Origin: Pachypanchax playfairii
Lineage: Eukaryota; Chordata; Actinopteri; Cyprinodontiformes; Aplocheilidae
DNA length: 64,000 bases
Assembly (NCBI GenBank): GCA_006937955.1
Contig: SSNP01000006.1
Location: 6,370,571 to 6,434,570 of the forward strand
Reading direction: 5' to 3'
Shown here piece after piece: positions 1 through 10,998 of the stretch (its first letter is position 1; every line of letters starts with the position of its first letter). The translations under genes were made by a program, and so were the position numbers. Under the pieces are notes generated by a model. It was not told where the DNA came from. It was given only the letters and a program-made list of their open reading frames with translations, and did no database searches.

Positions 1-299
1 AGTAAATGGATCGTTTATTAAAAAGAAAATGAACTTTTTATAATTAGAGTTGTTTAATGACTTCTAGTAAATATTTACGATACAAAAATTCAATAATATA
101 CAGAAATAAAATTATTTATAGAACACAAGACAACATTTTAATATAATTAAAATATATATAATTTCCAAATTGACAAGACACCAACTTCCGGTTTTTGCGT
201 TCTAGAAGGAAGTGTCCTCATTAGCTCGATAAGGAGGGACTCTCGGTAGTATGCAGACCCTGAATTTGGACACAGTCATTATCTGTACCTGCTTGTTCC

Positions 300-573
300 T
301 ATTCAGGGTCACTGGGGGAGAGGTGGGGTCACACCTGGACAGGTTGCCAGTCTACCACAGGGCCACATAAAGAAAAACAACCACTCACACCTATGGACAA
401 TTTAGAGTTGCCAATTAACCTCATCTGAGTTTTTGGTTTGTGAGTCCCTGGAGAAAACTCATGCATGCACAAGGAGAACATGCAAACTTCATGCAGAAAT
501 GTAATGACCTGGATTTGAACTCATGACCTTCTTGCTGTAAGGCAATGGTGCTACCAACTGTGCCACCATGCAG
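300..573 (-). repeat. dispersed SINE-like fish repeat, copy 1
   Basis: Read on the minus strand, it starts with a CTGCATGGTGG-type head and has a stretch resembling a tRNA B box (GAGTTCAAATCC-like). It continues through the 'ttaattgg..actctaaattgtcc' core to a 'gacctgtccaggt' tail. The same unit occurs at 9690-9975 (+) and 59800-60127 (-). The B-box-like stretch suggests a tRNA-derived SINE; this is inference. Confidence 0.7.
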
Positions 574-2411
574 CCCACGTTGTTATGTACCATGTCAAAC
601 TTCATTTTCTGCATATATTGAGAAATATGTTCTTCTGAGGACGTCTCCTTCGGAAGAACAAACTCAACTTAATTTCTGCACGTCTCCAGGGGGATTTGCT
701 TTCAAAACTTTGACCCCCCTGGTGTTTGAAATGAGACAGAACAAATAAGCACTTTAACACCATCTCCTTTGAAGAAAACACACTTTTTTGTATCCATCCA
801 ATCATGTTCCTCCTCCTCCTCCTTCTCCTCTTCTTTCCACACATTAGTATTATCTGAGGTGAGAAGACACCTGAGAACCAGAGGAGCTAGACTATGGCTA
901 GGGTGCGATTTAACCCGAATTTTTCATGCCCAAACTTCCTTTCACACTTGGATCACAATTGCTAAGTCGACCTCAGGTCAAGCATCTGGAGAAACCTCCA
1001 ACTGACTTTAAGATGACACAATGAGCATGCCTGTGGAACAGTTTTCTGGGTCGCATGTGTGCCCTGTGGGCGAATGACCACCCGAACATCACCAGTCGTG
1101 CACATGCATTACATCCATTCTGCACATTTCAGATTAAAATAAACAAGATCATATGGTGAGTGTTTAAAGTGATACACAGTCATACAAGCAGCCAGTGATG
1201 CACAGTGCATCTGACAGAGTATGTGGACCATATGTGCTGATGTTGCATGATGCAGCTGATGGAAATATAGACTATTTACCAGGACTTCAACAGGGACACA
1301 CATGGAGCTCCATGCATGTGTTAAAAAAACATGTTTGGCACTGTCACAGATACATATACTCATGCACACGAGCTGTGAGAGCACACCGCTGTGAGCGCAG
1401 TCGGTTTCTACATGCAGACCGGGCTGAAAGAACAGAAAGACCCTGGACGTGCCAGACGGCATCACAATCTGCTGCCTTGCACCACGCTGACTTCAGGACC
1501 TCCAGTAAGGAAGAGATGGGCAGAGAAGGTGGCACACCTCTGTGAGAGATGCCAGGAGAGGTGAAAATCACACACACATGCACATGCATGAGCAAAAACA
1601 CACACTCCAGTCTATAAGAAGTCTCTTAGTCATATTTGAAAATACATTTTTTTTAAAGAATTGATTCAATAAATTTACCAAAACCCTCTCATCAATACAT
1701 ATTTGTTTTGGTTGAGTTATTCCACTTTAAATTAGACATGTTTAAAGCCTATACAGTGGTTGTGGAGCAGTTACAGCTGAAATGTTCCATAGTACCACTG
1801 TCTTGTCCCAAATATCAATCCGAGTTATTTAAGGTGAAGTTGAGGCTGATACCAGTCTCAGTCTGATACTTGCATTACTTTGAATTTTGATTGTTGTTGC
1901 TTAAAGGCATGATATGTAGAATTTTAAATATTATGCTTTTTAAAAATAAAGTAATATCATAATTAGAAAGCTAAACATGTTGTTTGCCATAATTCCATAT
2001 GTAATTTATTTTTACTTGTGATTTTTGACAGTCTGGCAAACTTGTAGTACCTTTTTCCACCACTAGAGTGAGTATAAGCTGTTTTTTGTCCGGGCTCCTG
2101 ATCTGCTTGTTTACTACCAACGCTAATTACATATGCAGAAGTTACAACATTATTGTATAAGTTACCACACAGCTTATTAATAATATTCAGCCATAATAAT
2201 ATTAAGCAGAAACTTGTTATCTGTTACTCACAAGTTCACTTGAAGTTGAAAAGCTGGACATTGAGTCTCTTAAATGCTGCAGCTCTGTGTGATGGAATGA
2301 GGAATAATACTCGTTTCTGCCACCCTGTGGTGGTTAGTGGAAATGACGAGGTTGTGATTTTGCTCATTACTGTCACCTGGTGGTGGAAATAAAAGCCATT
2401 ATTTTTTACCA
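574..2411. other. intergenic, no gene seen
   Basis: Only short unsupported ORFs are present, in low-complexity or CA/TG-rich sequence. A TTAA-starting repeat-like stretch begins near 1900. A short piece with the TIR of the 41.2 kb MITE (TTAAGCCCTGGTCACAATGA) lies at 2412-2445. The first 299 bases of the window are AT-rich and hold nothing recognisable. Confidence 0.5.
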
Positions 2412-2549
2412 TTAAGCCCTGGTCACAATGACCCATGTAAACAATAAGTTCGTAAAAATCTGGAGTTTGTGAACATACATGGAGGTGAGCACTGGTTCCA
2501 GATAGTCCTGCAGACATGTTGGCATGTTACATCAAAACATTTTGATGGA

Positions 2550-3080
2550 AGCTAATTATCTTGGGTTCTTGTTCACAAATGAGAGGAAACTGGAGCGCGA
2601 GATCGACAGGTGGATCGGTGCAGCTTCTGCTGTGATGCGTGCGATGTACCGGTGGCAAAGAGGGAGCTGAGCCAAAAAGCAAAGATCTCGATTTACCAGT
2701 CGATCTATGTTCCTACCCTCATCTATGATCACGAGCTTTGAGTAGTGATCAAAAGCACGAGATTACGGATACAAGCGGCCAAAATGAATTTTCTCTGCAG
2801 GGTGTCTGGACTTTTACTTAGAGATAGGGTGAGAAGCTCGGTCATCTGGGAAGGACTCAGAGTAGAGCAGCTGCTCTTCTGCATTGAGAGGAGTCAGTTG
2901 AGGTGGCTCAAGCATCTGATCAGGATGTCTCCTGGATGTCTCCCTGCTGAGGTGTTCTGGGGACGTTCCAACAAGAGGAGGCCCAGGGGAAGACCCAGGA
3001 CACGCTGGAGGGACTATGTCTCTCGGCTGTCTCGGCAATGCCTTGGGATTCCCTGCTTAGAATACAACCCCGGATAAGCA
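2550..3080 (+). pseudogene. non-LTR retrotransposon fragment (C-terminal end of reverse transcriptase ORF)
   Basis: Conceptual translation in two frames gives the typical end of a fish LINE polyprotein: 'EREIDRWIGAASAVMRAMYR', then after a frameshift and stops 'RDRVRSSVIWEGLRVEQLL', 'ERSQLRWLKHLIRMSPG' and 'RRPRGRPRTRWRDYVSRL'. Stops (around 2668 and 2740) and frame changes show it is dead. It is 5'-truncated, as usual for LINE copies. An RTE/Rex-type clade is likely but cannot be fixed from this fragment. Confidence 0.85.
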
Positions 3081-3435
3081 GAGGAGAATGGATGGAAGTT
3101 TTACCGCACAGCTGACATAAAACCATTGACAGGTCAGTAGGTAAACAACAGACATCAGGTGCAGCGTGTGGTCACTAACTGAAACTGTTCAATGCAAAAT
3201 GCCTTCATTGGGCCACAGATCCAGTACTTGAGATCAGCTTGTGAAATCCTGATCAATCACAACCCCAAATTCCAAACAGCTGAGAAGCTGTGAAAATGTA
3301 AAGAAATACTGAATGCAATGATTTACAAAGTTCACCAACTCTTATTATATTCCCAACAGAACATAAAGAACTAGAATTAGCTCATTTTTTAAGTTGACAG
3401 CAGCAACACATTGTTGAAAAAAATGGAACAGAGAT

Positions 3436-3850
3436 GTCACCAGGGTTTGTTAATTTGTGTGTGTGTGCGGTTGGTTGGCTGGTTGTTTGGTTGGTTGGTT
3501 GGTTGGTTGGTTGGTTGGTTGGTTGGTTGGTTGGCTGGTTGGCTGGTTGGTTGGTTGGTTGGTTGGTTGGTTGGTTGGTTGGCTGGAAAATAACTCAAAA
3601 AGTTGCAGATAGATTTTGATGAAACTTTCAGGGAAGTTCAAAAAATGGTCCAAGAAAGAAGTGATTGAAAGTGATTTTAATGATTCATCTACATTGTATT
3701 ATAGGGCTGTTTTTAACATACCTGCATGTGACTCTACAATAAATGCTTTATAAAATAAAAAAGTTTACATTTTTGGTGTAAATCCCAATATGAAGGGGAA
3801 CTAAGGTGTTTGGTGGAGGTCTGTGCTCTCTGAGTGCTTTTCTAATTAAA
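3436..3850 (+). repeat. dispersed fish repeat, copy with expanded GGTT tract
   Basis: Shares 'caccagggtttgtta', 'ataactcaaaaagtt..atggatttt.atgaaa.tttcag' and the tail 'ggggaact.aggtgtttgg.(c/t)(a/g)gaggtctg' with 34180-34835. The (GGTT)n array at 3469-3586 lies inside this copy and is absent from the 34 kb copy. Confidence 0.75.
3469..3586 (+). repeat. (TTGG)n microsatellite
   Basis: About 118 bp of tandem TTGG with occasional TGGC variants. It opens long artificial reading frames (WLVG repeats), which are not genes. Confidence 0.97.
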
Positions 3851-4148
3851 AGTGTTTGTTTTTATTCCATCAGTCTGTTTTCGGAGTCTGTATTTAGGTC
3901 CAATCACCAACCACAACATGAATTAGGAGATTTGTAAATCTTAGCATTCAGTTTTTATTAACATTTGACACAGCAGTCCAACTTTCTAGAAACTGAGGTG
4001 ACACTGCTTTTTACTTTTCCCAGACTTATTCTTACAATAAACACTGTCTACTATTATCAAGATAGGAACTAACTGACAGTATTAAAGCAACATTATAGAC
4101 AACACTAGTACTGAAACTGTATAACACATGTTAAAATAATCTAAACAC

Positions 4149-4217
4149 TACCAATCAAAAGTTTGAACACACCTTCGCAATCAATTGAATAAGAAAGTGT
4201 GTCCAAACTTTTGTCAG
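4149..4217. repeat. Tc1-type TIR remnant
   Basis: A short inverted pair, 'caaaagtttgaacacacctt' and 'gtgtgtccaaacttttg', with almost nothing between. This is the collapsed end sequence of another Tc1-like family. Confidence 0.6.
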
Positions 4218-5113
4218 GTATTGTGGTAAAGATCAATCTTAAACAACATCCATCCACCATAATTAGTGTAATCAAGTTATAAACTAGCTTCACTTTATGA
4301 AATCAAGAAATTTGCCTTTCACATGGATTTTTTTTTTTTTTGGCAAAAACTGACACTGACGTCATCATGGCAGAAAGCTACAATGACAACTGATTGTAAA
4401 AAACATTTTGAGCACCATGTTAAGTGTTTTCAGTGTTGCAACATTCAGGTAAAGGGATTTAATCTCATCAGCATTCTCTAATAAACCCCACAGCAGCAGG
4501 GAATGGGTGTTAAATGAGCTCCCTCTGTTCAGCCCAGGCAAAAAGCATACTGCATTGATAATTGGAAGTGTCTCTTTTTTCATTTTAAATGGAAGAACTC
4601 TGTTTGAACTTTGTGCCCTTGTTCTGCAGCCTTAAACTGAACTTCACCGCTTCAGATTTTTACAGTACTTTTGCTCAAAGGGGAATTCCTCCCTAACCTC
4701 TAGAACTTATGAACCCTTTACATAATCAACCTGATAATGTCAAAAATGCTTGATGTCAAGCTGAAAGCAAAGCTACTTTCTTTTCCTCTGTGAAAAGCCA
4801 ACAATTTATTCCAAAATCTATTCACCTGGCACTGACGGTATTTTCAATGATGTGTTCTTTTTAATCTCTCTCTCTCTCTTTTTTTTGTTAAAGAACTGTG
4901 AATATGTCAGAAAATGTACATGTACTCACTGGGGTTAAGCTGAGGTCAATTCCTAGTTCACATGGGGTTGGATTATATCTGCCTCAGCAACATCCTCTTA
5001 AACTCCCTCTACATCACTACTTCTCATTTTGGTCTATGTGTTTGATAATCCCAGTCCTCTGGTTCATCAAACGGTCATAAAATTGAATTTGTTTATTTTT
5101 GCTCTGGACAAAG

Positions 5114-5167
<54 letters not shown>

Positions 5168-5719
5168 GTATATGGACTTAAAAATACTAGCATTGCTGTG
5201 ATAAAGTATTTGCCTCAGCTTTTGCTGTTTTTGTTACACGTAGATGTTTTCATAATCAGCAAATCCCAGATTAAAAAAGAAAAGAAAACCTGCGTTCATA
5301 CAAAAACAGTTTTCAACAGTAAAGTTATTTAGTACTGTTTTAAGCTGAAGAGGTTAATGTCCAACAGCAGATTCAACACTGCTTCGTTTAGTTTATATGA
5401 TTCAGTACAAGGAACAAGCTGGTAGAAAACATGACAGACTGACTGGTTCAGTACAAACATGCAACTTGACTATTAAACTGAAGTGAGATCCTTAAAGTAC
5501 TGGATTGAGCCAACTGTAGGATCTGATGTAACATCAGATCCCTCTGATCCAGCAATCACCTTTAGGTACAATCTCAACTAGACTGACAATTGGATTCACA
5601 GCAAGCCTTCACCAAGCCTACAATACTCCAACATAAAAGAATTTATATTTGTACTCAAAGATTTAAAGATAGTTTAGGTTTCCTACTTCCTATAGAATTA
5701 AACCAATGGAAGATATTCA
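4218..5719. other. intergenic; contains a 50-bp poly-T run
   Basis: No supported gene. A pure T run lies at 5117-5166, possibly a retroposon tail on the minus strand, but no body was recognised beside it. Confidence 0.5.
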
Positions 5720-5796
5720 TTAAAGAGACCATTTCACACAAATTTCAGGTTATTGTGGTTATTTCTTAAGTATTAACCTGTAATATAAATATTATA

Positions 5797-7398
5797 CAGT
5801 GGGGCAAAAAAGTATTTAGTCAGCCACCAATTGTGTAAGTTCTCCCACTTAAAAAGATCAGAGAGGCCTGTAATTTTCATCATAGGTATACCTCAACTAT
5901 GAGAGACAAAATGAGGAAAAAAAATCCAGAAAATCACATTGTCTGATTTTTAAAGAATTTATTTGCAAATTATGGTGGAAAATAAGTATTTGGTCAATAA
6001 CAAAAGTTAATCTCAATACTTTGTTATATAGCCTTTGTTGGCAATGACAGAGGTCAAACGTTTTCTGTAAGTCTTCACAAGGTTTTCACACACTGTTGCT
6101 GGTATTTTGGCCCATTCCTCCATGCAGATCTCCTCTAGAGCAGTGATGTTTTGGGGCTGACGCTGGGCAACACGGACTTTCAACTCCCTCCAGAGATTTT
6201 CTATGGGGTTGAGATCTGCAGACTGGCTAGGCCACTCCAGGACCTTGAAATGCTTCTTACGAAGCCACTCCTTCGTTGCCCGGGCGGTGTGTTTGGGATC
6301 ATTGTCATGCTGAAAGACCCAGCCACGTCTCATTTTCAATGCCCTTGCTGATGGAAGGAGGTTTTCACTCAAAATCTTACGATACATGGCCCCATTCATT
6401 CTTTCCTTTACACGGATCAGTCGTCCTGGTCCCCTTGCAGAAAAACAGCCCCAAAGCATGATGTTTCCACCCCCATGCTTTACAGTAGGTATGGTGTTCT
6501 TTGGATCCAACTCAGCATTCTTTCCCCTCCAAACACGACAAGTTGAGTTTCTACCAAAAAGTTCTATTTTGGTTTCATCTGACCATATGATGTTCTCCCA
6601 ATCCTCTTCTGGATCATCCAAATGCTCTCTAGCAAACCGCAGACGGGCCTGGACGTGTCCTGGCTTCAGCAGGGGGACACGTCTGGCACTGCAGGATTTG
6701 AGTCCCTGGCGGCGTAGTGTGTTACTGATGGTAGCCTTTGTTACTTTGGTCCCAGCTCTCTGCAGGTCATTCACTAGGTCCCTCCGTGTGGTTCTGGGAT
6801 TTTTGCTCACCGTTCTTGTGATCATTTTGACCCCACGGGGTGAGATCTTGCGTGGCGCCCCAGATCGAGGGAGATTATCAGTGGTCTTGTATGTCTTCCA
6901 TTTTCTAATAATTGCTCCCACAGTTGATTTCTTCACACCAAGCTGCTTACCTATTGCAGATTCAGTCTTCCCAGCCTGGTGAAGGTCTACAATTTTGTTT
7001 CTGGTGTCCTTTGACAGCTCTTTGGTCTTGGCCATAGTGGAGTTTGGAGCGTGACTGTTTGAGGTTGTGGACAGGTGTCTTTTATACTAATAACGAGTTC
7101 ACACAGGTGCCATTAATACAGGTAACGAGTGGAGGACCGAGGAGCCTCTTAAAGAAGTTACAGGTCTGTGAAAGCCAGAAATCTTACTTGTTTGTAGGTG
7201 ACCAAATACTTATTTTCCACCATAATTTGCAAATAAATTCTTTAAAAATCAGACAATGTGATTTTCTGGATTTTTTTTCCTCATTTTGTCTCTCATAGTT
7301 GAGGTATACCTATGATGAAAATTACAGGCCTCTCTGATCTTTTTAAGTGGGAGAACTTACACAATTGGTGGCTGACTAAATACTTTTTTGCCCCACTG
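5797..7398 (-). mobile_element. complete Tc1/mariner transposon, copy 1 (1602 bp)
   Basis: Flanked by TA. Near-perfect terminal inverted repeats of about 200 bp (5797-5996 and 7199-7398) begin CAGTGGGGCAAAAAAGTATT. One uninterrupted transposase ORF lies between them on the minus strand. The length is the same as the copy at 58083-59684. The element is inserted in an R1 MITE. Confidence 0.97.
6013..7035 (-). CDS. Tc1-family DD34E transposase, intact, 340 aa
   Basis: Cut-and-paste transposase that binds the element's own TIRs in the nucleus and inserts at TA. Residues 1-115 form the paired-like double helix-turn-helix DNA-binding region, with a basic 'RSGAPRK' stretch near 57-63. The catalytic triad is D153 (WSDETKIELFG), D244 (QHDNDPKHTA) and E279 (NPIENLW). 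The spacing from D244 to E279 is 34 residues, as in Tc1/Sleeping Beauty-type enzymes. A glycine-rich 'KHGGGNIMLWG' lies at 186-196. The 340 aa length is full for the family. The ORF has no stop or frameshift. One oddity: position 273 is Ala in 'QSADLNP', where the other copies here have the conserved Pro. Whether it is active cannot be told from sequence. Confidence 0.96.
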   Translation of the reverse strand: MAKTKELSKDTRNKIVDLHQAGKTESAIGKQLGVKKSTVGAIIRKWKTYKTTDNLPRSGAPRKISPRGVKMITRTVSKNPRTTRRDLVNDLQRAGTKVTKATISNTLRRQGLKSCSARRVPLLKPGHVQARLRFAREHLDDPEEDWENIIWSDETKIELFGRNSTCRVWRGKNAELDPKNTIPTVKHGGGNIMLWGCFSARGPGRLIRVKERMNGAMYRKILSENLLPSARALKMRRGWVFQHDNDPKHTARATKEWLRKKHFKVLEWPSQSADLNPIENLWRELKVRVAQRQPQNITALEEICMEEWAKIPATVCENLVKTYRKRLTSVIANKGYITKY

Positions 7399-7402
7399 TA
7401 TA

Positions 7403-7627
7403 NNNNNNNNNNNNNNNNNNNNNNNNNTGACCAAATACTTATTTTCCACCATAATTTGCAAATAAATTCTTTAAAAATCAGACAATGTGATTTTCTGGAT
7501 TTTTTTTCCTCATTTTGTCTCTCATAGTTGAGGTATACCTATGATGAAAATTACAGGCCTCTCTGATCTTTTTAAGTGGGAGAACTTACACAATTGGTGG
7601 CTGACTAAATACTTTTTTGCCCCACTG
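7403..7627. other. assembly gap followed by a duplicate of the Tc1 right TIR
   Basis: N at 7403-7427. Bases 7428-7627 repeat 7199-7398 with no difference I can see, and end in the same TA next to R1 sequence. Because R1 continues directly on both sides, the second TIR is most simply an assembly duplication, not a second element. Confidence 0.8.
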
Positions 7628-8156
7628 TATATATCTAAAAAAACGTTAGGAAATACTGATTAACAGACCTTTCAATCTATCTGCATCAAAATTCGGCTGG
7701 TTTTGTCAGGCTTTTGGCAGCAACTCATTATTATTCATTATTTGAATTTGCTGGACTCTGATTGGTCAACAAAATAGCCTATGAGAGCAAGGTATACTGT
7801 TTCCTGCCCCACTGTGCATGGCAACAGTAGACGTAGTCTCTTCCTGTTTGTTACGTCTTATGCTACAGTGTTTAGCAGCAGCATGCTAGGTGTGGTTTCA
7901 ACTGCGGGAGCTGATGAATACTAACGATAAAAAAGGAGTTGTGACGAAACAGATACAGGCCGTTCGAACTCAGGAGAACTCGAGTTTTATCACCACCTGC
8001 GTAGTTTGAGAGATTAAAACTGAAAGAGAAGTTGTTGACCTGTTTTCACACCCACTATGAAGGTAAGAACACCTGTGGAGCTAAAATATTCAACAGAAAC
8101 CTCAGAAAAACTGTTTTTAATGGAAGGGCCTCTTTAATGTATTCATTTTGTGTTGA

Positions 8157-9560
8157 ATGAATGAATGAATGAAATGAATGAAAATACTTTATTTATCCCA
8201 GAAGGGAAATTCAAGGAGACATGAGAACAGCTTGACCTTCACTCTCCAGGCTGCCGGTATACCCAGCGCACTTCGATCAGGCCAGCAAGATCACACAGGA
8301 GAATACATACAAATACATACATACATATACATAAGCACGCATCAGCCTGTGTGTTAGGAAAAAAAAAAAGATGAATAAGACCACGTAAGGTCAGAGGGAG
8401 GAGAAAAAAAGGTTCCCTACACCCAGTGCCCCATCAAGAGGGGGCGCTTGATATAAGCAATAAAAACCTCCAGCGGGGGGGGGGATGTTCACGAGACATG
8501 TTGAGAACTTTCTTGAGGATGTGAATGTAATCAGTGTATGTGGTTGTGTGCAGAGAGTTATCAAGGACACCGTCTCTGGGACAACGCAGATGTTATGTCT
8601 TCCACAGTCTTTGGCGCCCGGTGGACACGGATAAGGAGGGGGGATGTGTGTCTCGGTGCTTACTGTTCCAGGAGGAATTCAGTGTTTTGGCCTTGAGGCC
8701 AGCCGAAATGAGATAACAGAGATTAAGTCGAAGCTGAAGAATTGCAACAGCTTCTCATTGTCCATATGGTGCACTATTGTGGAAAAAAGTCCGAATAATC
8801 CGAATTAGGGCCAAATTGCATAGTACCAATAATCAATCAATCACTTCTCCACTCCGAGCCGAAACTGCAACTTCTCCAAGGTGGCACCAATCCTTCCAGT
8901 GAGATCCAGCAGCGCACCCAGTTTACGATTCAGCTCCAGCACCCCGTCAGCCAGCTTGCTGTCTCGAACCTGGCATTCCCTGTCCCGTTCGAGAATCACA
9001 GCCAGCTGGTCGCGGTACTGCTCCGAGACCGCATCCAGTTTGCGATCCTGATCTCCGAATCTTTTAGTCCAAGTGTTGCCAGATCCAGCCCATAACATCC
9101 ATAACTTTAGAATTTGTAGATACATCAGGTAACCACCAGCGCCGATCAGCAGGTACCCCACAATCAATAATCCAAATATGTAGACATCCTCCACGTCTTC
9201 GACAGCCAGAACAGACAGGCATACCATCTTCCACTCGCCCCAGGAATCCATGGTAAACCCAGCCGGGAGGGTCGACTCCAGGCATGACGGCTCCCCCTTT
9301 TTCAGCCTTAAGTTTGAGAAAACTTTGTCCACGAAACCAGATCCATTTTCTAATTTTCAATTTGCAGCAGCCAGTACAGAGAAACACAGAGACGAGACGA
9401 GAAGCAGGAACAGTGGGGGAGGACAAAGATAAGGGAGCAGCTGGAAAGCGTCCGTTCACAACGAGAGGCGGAAGAAGGTGTGAGGGTGTTGGCTCCTTAT
9501 GTAAAGTTGATCCACCTGTTAAAATTAAAGTAAATCATGTGGTTTCTTGTTTATTTTCCT
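8157..9560 (-). mobile_element. retroelement-like unit with (ATTC)n tail and a non-RT ORF
   Basis: On the minus strand the unit ends 'CTTGAATTTCCCTTCTGG' + 'GATAAATAAAGTA' followed by an (ATTC)n microsatellite at 8157-8180, a 3' tail style common to fish non-LTR elements. Upstream lies a small ORF (8841-9251) unlike reverse transcriptase. The 5' limit is uncertain. Confidence 0.55.
8841..9251 (-). CDS. 136-aa membrane plus coiled-coil ORF in a repeat-like unit, function unknown
   Basis: I do not recognise this family. The ATG at 9251 sits in an optimal Kozak context (ACCATGG); a longer in-frame start at 9332 exists. Residues 23-55 form a strongly hydrophobic segment (IFGLLIVGYLLIGAGGYLMY and on to LKLWMLW), probably one or two membrane spans. 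Residues 65-136 are charged and heptad-like (DQDRKLDAVSEQYRDQLAVI, then LELNRKLGALLDLTGRI), suggesting a coiled coil. The frame is open and ends in 'LGVEK'. It lies upstream of a retroelement-style tail on the same strand, so it may be carried by a mobile element. It could also be a relic of a captured host gene. Confidence 0.5.
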   Translation of the reverse strand: MDSWGEWKMVCLSVLAVEDVEDVYIFGLLIVGYLLIGAGGYLMYLQILKLWMLWAGSGNTWTKRFGDQDRKLDAVSEQYRDQLAVILERDRECQVRDSKLADGVLELNRKLGALLDLTGRIGATLEKLQFRLGVEK

Positions 9561-9689
9561 GATGGATAACCCTTGTTGTTGAAAGTCTCTGTGCTCCTCT
9601 GTTCTTATTAGAAGGTAAAAATGACCAGATTATGTTATTATCAGTGTGTCAAACCACATTGTACAAATATTTTTTTTAAAATAGAAGTA

Positions 9690-9975
9690 CCTCCAGGACT
9701 GCATGGTGGTGCAGCTGGTGGCACTGTTGCCTTGCAGCAGGAGGGTCCTTGGTTTGAAACAAACTGGGACCTTCCTGCATGGAGTTTGCATGTTTTCCAA
9801 AAGACCAAAAATGAGGTTAATTGAGGTTAATTAGCAACATTAAAACTGTCCCTGTGTATGAGATTGTTTGTGTATATGTGGCTCTGCGATGGACTGGTTG
9901 TCCTGTCCGGGTCTGACTCTGCCCCTCTTCTGATGACAGCTGGAAATAGACACCAGCTCCCAGTGACCCGGCAAA
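9690..9975 (+). repeat. dispersed SINE-like fish repeat, copy 2
   Basis: Starts 'ctgcatggtggtgcagctgg', with the B-box-like 'ggtttgaaac', and ends in 'tggaaatagacaccagctcc'. Same family as 300-573 and 59800-60127, in the opposite orientation. Confidence 0.75.
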
Positions 9976-10998
9976 GGAAAAAGCAGGTACGGATAATAAC
10001 CGACTGATAAAAAGTATATCTAGTTTTGTTGTGAAATTTAGCTTATCTCGCCAGGACAACCGATTTACTGGGTCATTGTCTTTTAACATCTAATCAATTA
10101 CTAATATTAGCTGGCTCGATCTCTATCCCGCTGTCCTGACACCCTGTCCAGCCTCTTCCTGTCTTTCTTTATTCCTGCATTACTGCTATAGTCTCTGTCA
10201 TTTAAAAAGCGTTTCAGGTTGTTTTGTTTAGTCTCTAGCCACGCTGCCATCAACATTCCCAGGAACATCTTCAATAAAATATTGGAACCTGCAGCTGTTT
10301 CACCAGCACTTAACAGCCTGGTGAAACATGCAGCGTATCCAGCATCAATAATGTAGTGATCAACATGTTGTACTGTACACTGAGTATGTAGCTACATCCC
10401 TTCAGTCTTGTCGGTCCAAATGGATTTCAATGAATCTGTATGTGGTTGTCTCACTGAATAACCAAATGTAGGATTATTTTGGTTAGTAATGAGACAGTTA
10501 GTGTTTTTTTCTGTAACTTTCAGAGAAATAACAGTTCTTAGGAATAAATCATCAAGACAAACTAAAAACAAACATTTATAAGTTTTTGCAAATATCATAG
10601 ATTATGGAAATGTGCGTCCTCATGTTTAATCTGTGTTGGATCGTGTTTGTGTGCGTGTACGCTCAAATAAAGTGAAAAAGTCCCAAAGTACTTGTGGTCT
10701 TTTCATCCCAAGTGTCTTTATATTATTGCCTGCTGCCAAAAGGCAAATGGGTGTTTGTTCATTTACTTTTTGCTTTATTCACTTTCAGTTAAACACCTTT
10801 ACAGATTTTAATCGAACTCTCAGGAAGTCGTTTTTAAATGTGTATCTACAACTGAATAATTTTGGATTCTGTGTGATTCAAGACGACCCCCACAGCTAAT
10901 AAACACTGGCAAACACAACAAATTTCTGGTCAGTTTTATAGATGTTAAGCACAAATTCAATGTGATAGTAGCTGAGAGTCATTCCTAACACAACATAT
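9976..10998. other. intergenic, nothing recognised
   Basis: AT-rich sequence. The short ORFs have no family resemblance and no splice context. Confidence 0.5.

Larger units (their letters stand above)
5720..8137 (-). repeat. TTAA-flanked MITE family R1, copy a, split by a Tc1 insertion
   Basis: The ends are TTAAAGAGACC (5720) and GGGCCTCTTTAA (8137). The left 75 bp (5720-5795) and the right part (7630-8137) together rebuild one R1 unit, as seen intact at 18424-19009. The Tc1 element sits between them at a TA. Both flanks therefore belong to one older element that was the target of a single Tc1 insertion. Confidence 0.85.

Noticed and set aside
3411..3653. WLVG- and NQPT-repeat frames
   Set aside because: Translation of the (TTGG)n microsatellite.
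6386..6982. 198-aa plus-strand frame, repeated at 29275 and 58672
   Set aside because: It is the antisense shadow of the Tc1 transposase; similar in every copy only because the element is.
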